Below are positions 58,510 to 64,000 of a DNA stretch of 64,000 nt, in pieces. The notes under the pieces are model-generated. The model was given only the letters and a program-made list of their open reading frames with translations. It had not been told where the DNA came from and did not search any database. Made by a program: the position numbers and the translations under genes. This DNA comes from Sulfurivirga caldicuralii (GTDB lineage: Bacteria; Pseudomonadota; Gammaproteobacteria; Thiomicrospirales; Thiomicrospiraceae). The stretch covers positions 62,001-126,000 of the forward strand of contig NZ_FSRE01000003.1 of NCBI RefSeq assembly GCF_900141795.1, written 5' to 3'. How positions within the stretch are numbered: the stretch's first letter is position 1; each line of letters starts with the position of its first letter.

Positions 58510-59856
58510 ATGGAAAAGATTCTGATCGCCAACCGCGGTGAAATCGCCCTGCGCGTGCTGCGCGCCTGCCGGGAAATGGGGCTGAGGACCGTGGCGGTAC
58601 ACTCCGAAGCAGACCGCGAGCTTAAACATGTCCTGCTGGCGGACGAGTCGGTGTGCATCGGCCCGGCCAGTTCCACTGACAGCTACCTGAACCAGCCTGC
58701 CATTATCGCCGCAGCGGAAGTCACCGACGCCGAAGCCATTCACCCGGGCTACGGCTTCCTGTCCGAAAACGCCGACTTCGCCGAAAAGGTTGAGAACTCC
58801 GGTTTCATCTTTATCGGCCCGCGCCCGGAGACCATTCGCCTAATGGGCGACAAGGTCTCCGCCATCAAGGCGATGAAAGCGGCGGGCGTGCCCACCGTGC
58901 CCGGGTCCGGCGGCCCGCTGGGGGATGATGACGAGGAAAATAAGCGCATCGCCCGCGAAATCGGCTATCCGGTCATTATCAAGGCCTCCGGCGGCGGCGG
59001 TGGCCGCGGCATGCGTGTGGTGCATACCGAGTCCAATCTGATCAAGTCGATCCAGATGACCAAGACCGAAGCGCAGGCCGCGTTCGGCAACCCGGAAGTC
59101 TATATGGAGAAGTTCCTCGAGAACCCGCGCCATATCGAAATCCAGGTGCTGGCTGACGGCCAGGGCAACGCCATCCACTTGGGCGAACGGGACTGCTCCA
59201 TGCAGCGCCGCCATCAGAAGGTGGTGGAAGAGGCCCCCGCACCTGGCATTACCGAAGAACAACGCCAGCGCATCGGCGCCGCCTGCGTGCAGGCGTGTCT
59301 GGATATCGGCTACCGCGGGGCCGGTACCTTCGAATTCCTGTATGAAAACGGCGAGTTCTACTTCATCGAAATGAACACTCGCCTGCAGGTGGAACACCCG
59401 GTTACCGAGCAGGTCACCGGCATCGACCTGGTGCGCGCCCAGATCGAAATCGCCATGGGCAAGCCCCTGTCCATCAGACAGAAAGACGTGCAGCTGCGTG
59501 GCCACGCCATTGAATGCCGTATCAATGCAGAAAACCCTGCGAAGAACTTCATGCCCTCACCCGGCACCATCAAGCGCCTGCACCTGCCAGGTGGCCCGGG
59601 CGTGCGCTGGGACAGCCACATCTATACCGGCTATACAGTGCCGCCCTACTACGACTCCATGATTGGCAAGCTGATCACCCATGGGGAATCCCGTGACGTA
59701 GCCATCGCCCGTATGGAGCATGCCCTGCAGGAGCTGGTGATTCTCGGCATCGATACCAACGTGCATTTGCAGCGGGAGATCATGGCCGATGGCGGCTTCC
59801 GCGAAGGCGGCCAGAACATCCACTACTTGGAGCACCGGCTGGAACACCTGGTCTGA
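58510..59856 (+). CDS. accC: Biotin carboxylase of acetyl-CoA carboxylase
   Basis: AccC uses ATP and bicarbonate to carboxylate AccB-bound biotin. The 448-residue product has the ATP-grasp and carboxylase motifs: [28 protein letters not shown], the glycine loop [46 protein letters not shown] and [13 protein letters not shown]. Length is standard. A terminator follows 20 bases after the stop. Confidence 0.98.
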   Translation: MEKILIANRGEIALRVLRACREMGLRTVAVHSEADRELKHVLLADESVCIGPASSTDSYLNQPAIIAAAEVTDAEAIHPGYGFLSENADFAEKVENSGFIFIGPRPETIRLMGDKVSAIKAMKAAGVPTVPGSGGPLGDDDEENKRIAREIGYPVIIKASGGGGGRGMRVVHTESNLIKSIQMTKTEAQAAFGNPEVYMEKFLENPRHIEIQVLADGQGNAIHLGERDCSMQRRHQKVVEEAPAPGITEEQRQRIGAACVQACLDIGYRGAGTFEFLYENGEFYFIEMNTRLQVEHPVTEQVTGIDLVRAQIEIAMGKPLSIRQKDVQLRGHAIECRINAENPAKNFMPSPGTIKRLHLPGGPGVRWDSHIYTGYTVPPYYDSMIGKLITHGESRDVAIARMEHALQELVILGIDTNVHLQREIMADGGFREGGQNIHYLEHRLEHLV

Positions 59857-59876
59857 TCAAGCCCGTATGAGTTTGC

Positions 59877-59905
59877 AAAAACGCCCTGCGGGGCGTTTTT
59901 CTTTT
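59877..59905 (+). terminator. Rho-independent terminator after accC
   Basis: ACGCCC pairs with GGGCGT around TGCG and is followed by TTTTTCTTTT; flanking A and T runs extend the stem. It ends the aroQ-accB-accC transcript and lies just before the small gene leading into prmA. Confidence 0.9.
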
Positions 59906-59918
59906 GAGAGATAACGCC

Positions 59919-60110
59919 ATGAAACATGCTCACACAGTCCAACAGCACGCCTCGGATACGTCACAGCCTTCTCATCAGTCCGACTGGCTGTCTCGCTTTC
60001 TGGCTGATCCACCAGAGCCACTCACAGAAGAAGAGCTGGCGTGGCTAAATTTCACTGATCAGGAGACCCTGTGGCATGAAAGCGAATCATGGGATGACGA
60101 TTGCGCATGA
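59919..60110 (+). CDS. Small hypothetical protein coupled to prmA
   Basis: A 63-residue acidic protein I do not recognise; it starts MKHAHTVQQHASDTS and contains WLSRFLADPPEPLTEEELAWL, with three Trp in the second half. No cysteine motif or signal peptide is present. Its stop overlaps the prmA ATG (ATGA), which supports translation. It sits between the accC terminator and prmA, so it may be the first gene of the prmA-rlmD transcript. An upstream TTG at 59904 is possible. Confidence 0.6.
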   Translation: MKHAHTVQQHASDTSQPSHQSDWLSRFLADPPEPLTEEELAWLNFTDQETLWHESESWDDDCA

Positions 60111-60994
60111 GCTGGATACAGATTACCGCACAGGTTCCGGAAGCCCAGGTAGAGCCCCTGAGTGAAGCGCTCATGGCGCAGGGGGCGCTTTCCGTCACCC
60201 AGGCCGAGGGCGGCGGGCAGGAAATTTTTGAACCGGATTTGGGCACCACACCCCTGTGGCAGCAGACCCACGTCACCGGCCTTTTTTCCGCTGACGTGGA
60301 TGGCAAGGCCATCGTACAGGCACTTAAACACGCCCTGCCGGTACTGAAAGACACGCCGTTCAAGGTGGAAATACTGGAGGACAAGGACTGGGTGCGCGCA
60401 TGGATGGATCAGTTCCAGCCCATGCGCTTTGGCGAGCGGTTGTGGATCGTACCCAGCTGGTGCGAACCACCCGAAACCGACGCGGTCAACCTGCTGCTAG
60501 ACCCGGGCATGGCCTTCGGCACCGGCACCCACCCCACCACTGCCATGTGCCTGCGCTGGCTCGATGCCCACCCGCCTGCCGGACAACAGGTCATCGATTA
60601 TGGCTGTGGCTCGGGCGTGCTGGCCATTGCCGCGACCAAGCTGGGCGCTCAGGCCGTTTACGGTACCGACATCGACCCACAGGCCATTCTCGCCAGCGAA
60701 GAAAACGCCCGTCGCAATGACGTAACCATCGATTTTCGTCTGGTAAAGGACTTTGAAGCAGCCCCCCCACAACCGGCTGACCTGGTCATGGCCAATATTC
60801 TCGCCGGCCCGCTCAAGGAGCTAGCGCCCACTCTGGCGCAGCATCTCAAGCCCGGTGGAAGCCTCATCCTCTCCGGCCTGCTCACGGAACAGGCGGCCGA
60901 TCTGATCCAGCACTACGCCAACCATGGCATCGTGCTGACGCTGCACGACGAGCAGGACAACTGGACGTTGCTGGCAGGACAAAAGCGTGGCTGA
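60107..60994 (+). CDS. prmA: Ribosomal protein L11 methyltransferase
   Basis: PrmA trimethylates ribosomal protein L11 in the cytoplasm. The 295-residue product has the family segments WVRAWMDQFQPMRFGERLWI, LDPGMAFGTGTHPTT and the SAM loop DYGCGSGVLAIAA, with VMANILAGPLKEL for the catalytic NxLAxP-like site. It starts at ATG 60107 and overlaps the rlmD start by eight bases. Confidence 0.95.
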   Translation: MSWIQITAQVPEAQVEPLSEALMAQGALSVTQAEGGGQEIFEPDLGTTPLWQQTHVTGLFSADVDGKAIVQALKHALPVLKDTPFKVEILEDKDWVRAWMDQFQPMRFGERLWIVPSWCEPPETDAVNLLLDPGMAFGTGTHPTTAMCLRWLDAHPPAGQQVIDYGCGSGVLAIAATKLGAQAVYGTDIDPQAILASEENARRNDVTIDFRLVKDFEAAPPQPADLVMANILAGPLKELAPTLAQHLKPGGSLILSGLLTEQAADLIQHYANHGIVLTLHDEQDNWTLLAGQKRG

Positions 60995-62153
60995 AACCCT
61001 TATGCTTGAAATCACCGGCCTCACCCACGATGGCCGCGGTGTTGGCCGCCACGACGGCCTGGCCGTGTTTGTGGCCGGCGCCCTGCCCGAGGAAACGGTC
61101 CGCGCGCGCATCACCCGGCGCAAGCGCCGCTTTGCCGAGGCGGAGCTGATCGAAATCCTGACGCCTTCGCCCCAGCGACAAACCCCCTTTTGTCCCCATT
61201 TCGGACGCTGCGGCGGCTGTCAGCTTCAACACCTGCAGCCGGCCGCCCAGCACCACTGGAAACAGCACAATCTGCTGCAGCAGCTCGCCCGCCATGGGCT
61301 GGACGACCTCCTGCGCTGGCACGAGCCGATCATCGGACCGGATCAGGGCTATCGCCGCCGAGCACGTTTTGCCGGGATCAGGACACGAAAAGGCGGCCAG
61401 CTGGGGTTTCGTGCTGCAAGGAGTCGGGACATAGTGGATATTGAATCATGCCCCGTGCTGGAGGAACCGCTTAATGCCGCCTGGCAGCAGCGGCGCAGTG
61501 CGTTGAGCGGTCAGCTCGGACGCAGTCCGCAGGAATGGACGCTCGTCAATGCAGACAATGGCGTGTTCTGGGCGGATCAGCACGCTGAAACCCTGCCCGA
61601 ATACCAGGTGGACGGTCTTGCCCTGCAGTTTGATCCTGCCGGCTTTATTCAGGTCAATCGTACCATTAACGCGTCCATGGTGGCACAGGCAGTTGCATGG
61701 CTTGCACCGACGGCGGGTGACCATGTGCTGGATCTTTTCTGCGGAGTGGGCAATTTCAGTCTGCCGCTGGCCAAACGTGCCGCCGCTGTGGTGGGTGTGG
61801 AAGGACTGGACAGCCTGGTAGCGCATGCACGCGCCAATGCAGCACGCAATGGTCTCAACAATGTACGCTTTTTCAAGAGCAACCTGTTCAATCCGCCGCA
61901 GGAAAGCCTGTGGGCCGGGGTGCGCTTCAACAAGGTGCTGCTGGATCCGGGGCGCGAAGGTGCCGAAGCCGTGAGCCGCTGGCTGACGCCTAAAATGGCA
62001 GAAGCAGTGGTTTATGTCTCATGCAATCCGGCCACCTTAGTTCGCGATGCTGTACTGCTGAGGGAAAACGGCTGGCGGCTGCATGACATTCGCCTGCTGG
62101 ACATGTTCCCTCATACCAGCCATGTGGAAGTGATGGCGCGCTTTGAAAGCTGA
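60987..62153 (+). CDS. rlmD: 23S rRNA (uracil-1939-C5)-methyltransferase RlmD-like
   Basis: A 388-residue RNA 5-methyluridine methyltransferase. It has a TRAM-like N-terminal domain, the Fe-S cluster cysteines CPHFGRCGGCQLQH (Cys69, Cys75, Cys78, with Cys154 in ESCPVLEEP), the SAM motif VLDLFCGVGNFSL, LLDPGREGA and the catalytic YVSCNPATL. It starts with GTG 60987 (AGGAC upstream); ATG 61002 is an alternative. The stop is directly followed by the stop of the convergent GGDEF-EAL gene. RlmCD-type double specificity is possible. Confidence 0.9.
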   Translation: MAETLMLEITGLTHDGRGVGRHDGLAVFVAGALPEETVRARITRRKRRFAEAELIEILTPSPQRQTPFCPHFGRCGGCQLQHLQPAAQHHWKQHNLLQQLARHGLDDLLRWHEPIIGPDQGYRRRARFAGIRTRKGGQLGFRAARSRDIVDIESCPVLEEPLNAAWQQRRSALSGQLGRSPQEWTLVNADNGVFWADQHAETLPEYQVDGLALQFDPAGFIQVNRTINASMVAQAVAWLAPTAGDHVLDLFCGVGNFSLPLAKRAAAVVGVEGLDSLVAHARANAARNGLNNVRFFKSNLFNPPQESLWAGVRFNKVLLDPGREGAEAVSRWLTPKMAEAVVYVSCNPATLVRDAVLLRENGWRLHDIRLLDMFPHTSHVEVMARFES

Positions 62154-64000
62154 TCAATGAATATGGCCAGCGCGCTGTTCTATGCTGGTCACTTCAAGGC
62201 GCTTTTCCAGCTCCATCCAGAAGTCTTCGCTTAATAGCACATCAAGCTCAACGGGTGGAGAGAAATAGTAGCCCTGTCCATAGGCTATGCCCATGGAACG
62301 CAACAGTTGCACCAGCTCAGCGTTCTCCACATACTCGGCCACCACCGTCAGTCGCATCTCGCGGCAAATCCTGGCCGTGGCTTCCACCATGGCGCGATCC
62401 ACCTGGTTTTCCAGCATGCCCTTGATGAACTCGCCATCGACCTTGACGTAATCCACCGGCAACGCCTTGAGGTAGTTGAAGGACGCATAGCCGGAGCCGA
62501 AATCGTCAATGGCCAGCTTGCAGCCCAGTGCACCCAGCTGCTCAAGCAATGCCCGTGTTTCTTCCACATCCCCCAGATGGGCCGATTCCGTCACCTCGAA
62601 GCACAGCTTGCGGACATGCGCAACCGGCAGGCGTTTTAATTGAGCGATCAGGACATCGCGATAAAGTGGCGAAGTCAAGGTCGCCGCAGAAATGTTCAAA
62701 TTGAGCTGATCGATTGTAGCGCCGTGTGTTTTCAACCAATCCAGCGCTTTTTCGAAAATACGCTTTTCCAGCTCGGGCATCAGGCCAAACCGCTCCGCCA
62801 CCGGCAGGAAGTGATAGGGCGCGACCAACTCACCCTGATCGTCCCGGATCCGCACCAAAGCCTCTGCCTTGCGCAAAAACGGCGGCTGCAGCGAGACGAT
62901 GGGCTGGGCGACCAAAGCAACGCGATCTTCCTGCAGGGCCTTTTTCACTTCCTGTAGCCAGCTCACCTGAGCCAGCTTCCGATCCAGCAGCGCGTCCGTA
63001 TCATGCAGGAGCACAACAAACTGCCCGCGCATGGAATGCTTCAGTTCCTGCATGCCAAAATCCAGCTTGAGCAGGATTTCTTCCGGGGTCATGTCCACTT
63101 CCTGCAGCGCCAGTGCCACCCCACTGGCATCCAGGGAAATACGGCGGCCATTGATCACGATTGGCTTACGACATTTCTCCTGAAAGTCTGCAACCAGTGC
63201 GCGAATTCCCGCTTCAGTCATGGGCTCGCGAGACACAAAAACAAAATCATCCCCGCCCAGGCGGCCAAGCACGCCCTTGTCTGCAAAGTGCTGACTGAGC
63301 ATGACCGCCACGATCTGCAGCACCTCATCACCGCCTGCGAATCCGAGCATCTCGTTAATGGAGCGGAAATGGTCCAGATTGATCTGAACGGCCCAGCAGG
63401 CATTCTCCGATGGTGCCTGCTGGTCAAGCCCCTCCCGCATCTGCTCCAGATGTGCAAGAATACCTTGACGATTCAACAGACCTGTCAGCGGGTCATGACG
63501 CTGTTGCCAGGCGATTTCCTGCAGCAGGTAATTATCCCTTTCCTCAGGTTGCATCAGCAGGATGACATGACGCCGCCCCGCCTCATCGGTGATGGGCAAC
63601 ATGTTGACATCCACCGCTTCCTCGCGTTCTCCACCTTCAAGCCGGGCGCTGAACTGACGTGGCCTGTTCACCAGCGCAAGGGCATGGCGGTCCAATGAAA
63701 TGGGCGTGTCCGTCTCAGTAGAGACCAACTGAGCGATCTGCTCGAAAGGCACGTTTCGGTTGGCCGGGCTCAAGTGGGTAATGCGGTAAAAACGCGGGTT
63801 GCCGTATTCAATATGCCCGTTCTCGTCCAGTTCCACGATGTAAAGCGGCAGCATGTCAAAAATGCGCTTGAGGCGGTCATGGGCTTGAATGAGTGCCTGC
63901 TCCTTTCTCTGCAGCTCAGCGAGCATGCTTTGAAAACTGGCGGTAAGATGGGCCAGTTCATCCGCATAGCCCGGCTCGTCCTCAAACTGAACCGATCGCT
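62154..64000 (-). CDS. HAMP-PAS-GGDEF-EAL protein (5' end outside window)
   Basis: The frame runs off the right edge, so the N-terminus is missing. From the edge the order is: the end of a HAMP domain (YADELAHLTASFQSMLAEL), a PAS domain (DMLPLYIVELDENGHIEYGNPRFYRI), a GGDEF domain with GRLGGDDFVFV and an EAL domain with KAEALVRI, FEVTESAHLG, AIDDFGSGYASFNYLK, DYVKVDGEFI and GQGYYFSPP. The GGDDF form of the cyclase site may be active; the EAL residues are complete. A membrane sensor that makes or degrades cyclic-di-GMP is likely. Confidence 0.9.
   Translation of the reverse strand, partial: RSVQFEDEPGYADELAHLTASFQSMLAELQRKEQALIQAHDRLKRIFDMLPLYIVELDENGHIEYGNPRFYRITHLSPANRNVPFEQIAQLVSTETDTPISLDRHALALVNRPRQFSARLEGGEREEAVDVNMLPITDEAGRRHVILLMQPEERDNYLLQEIAWQQRHDPLTGLLNRQGILAHLEQMREGLDQQAPSENACWAVQINLDHFRSINEMLGFAGGDEVLQIVAVMLSQHFADKGVLGRLGGDDFVFVSREPMTEAGIRALVADFQEKCRKPIVINGRRISLDASGVALALQEVDMTPEEILLKLDFGMQELKHSMRGQFVVLLHDTDALLDRKLAQVSWLQEVKKALQEDRVALVAQPIVSLQPPFLRKAEALVRIRDDQGELVAPYHFLPVAERFGLMPELEKRIFEKALDWLKTHGATIDQLNLNISAATLTSPLYRDVLIAQLKRLPVAHVRKLCFEVTESAHLGDVEETRALLEQLGALGCKLAIDDFGSGYASFNYLKALPVDYVKVDGEFIKGMLENQVDRAMVEATARICREMRLTVVAEYVENAELVQLLRSMGIAYGQGYYFSPPVELDVLLSEDFWMELEKRLEVTSIEQRAGHIH

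Overview
This window is a gene-dense, GC-rich stretch of a gammaproteobacterial chromosome. The evidence is gene order: suhB-trmJ-cysE-iscR-iscA-ndk-rlmN-hisS-yfgM-bamB, holD-rimI, pncC-mutS, folA-thyA-lgt, cysQ-nudE-yrfG and dsbD-aroQ-accB-accC-prmA are all conserved gammaproteobacterial neighbourhoods. Two transmembrane chemoreceptors, a PAS sensor and three cyclic-di-GMP proteins (one broken) point to a motile, signal-sensing bacterium. I cannot assign a genus. Genes sit on both strands, overlaps of 1 to 14 bases between start and stop codons are common, and I found no rRNA, tRNA, insertion sequence or CRISPR array.

Layout. 1-9 kb (mostly minus strand): translation, Fe-S and cysteine genes, a shortened version of a widely conserved cluster that lacks iscS, iscU, hscBA and fdx and also lacks pilF, rodZ and ispG. 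9-21 kb: a decayed photolyase, an epimerase, rimI, a HEPN/MNT remnant, holD, leuA, pssA, pncC, mutS, a thioredoxin-TPR chaperone, folA, thyA, lgt and a frameshifted heme/GGDEF sensor. 21-24 kb: a chemoreceptor and a peroxiredoxin. 24.5-32 kb: a complete mevalonate pathway operon (HMG-CoA reductase, type 2 IPP isomerase, HMG-CoA synthase, mevalonate kinase, phosphomevalonate kinase, diphosphomevalonate decarboxylase) that continues without a break into a PAP2 phosphatase, a DgkA-type lipid kinase and yraN. 32-37 kb: nrdB followed by an amphi-Trp protein, an APH-fold kinase and a RimK-like ATP-grasp enzyme, a set that resembles a reduced GAK (grasp, amphi-Trp, kinase) system. 37-45.5 kb: YihY, a cation efflux protein, a fused oxoprolinase, a predicted outer-membrane protein, cysQ, nudE and yrfG. 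45.5-53.8 kb: a 560-base gene-free stretch, a PAS plus CZB-chemoreceptor pair, a TlpA-like protein, a SpeE-like methyltransferase, uup, an EAL protein and fxsA. 53.9-64 kb: a thiol/disulfide group ending in a dsbD with a duplicated N-terminal domain, then aroQ-accB-accC-prmA-rlmD and a partial HAMP-PAS-GGDEF-EAL protein.

Two themes link the regions. First, isoprenoid supply: ispG is missing from its usual place between rlmN and hisS, and a full mevalonate operon lies about 20 kb away, which suggests replacement of the MEP pathway. The PAP2 and DgkA genes at the end of the operon would fit recycling of lipid carriers made from its product. Second, a short repeat, core AGGGGGTCCCCGACTTTTT, occurs seven times (plus one partial copy). 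Three copies abut stop codons, and four are read in frame inside mutS, uup, the mevalonate kinase gene and holD. It is free of stop codons in all six frames.
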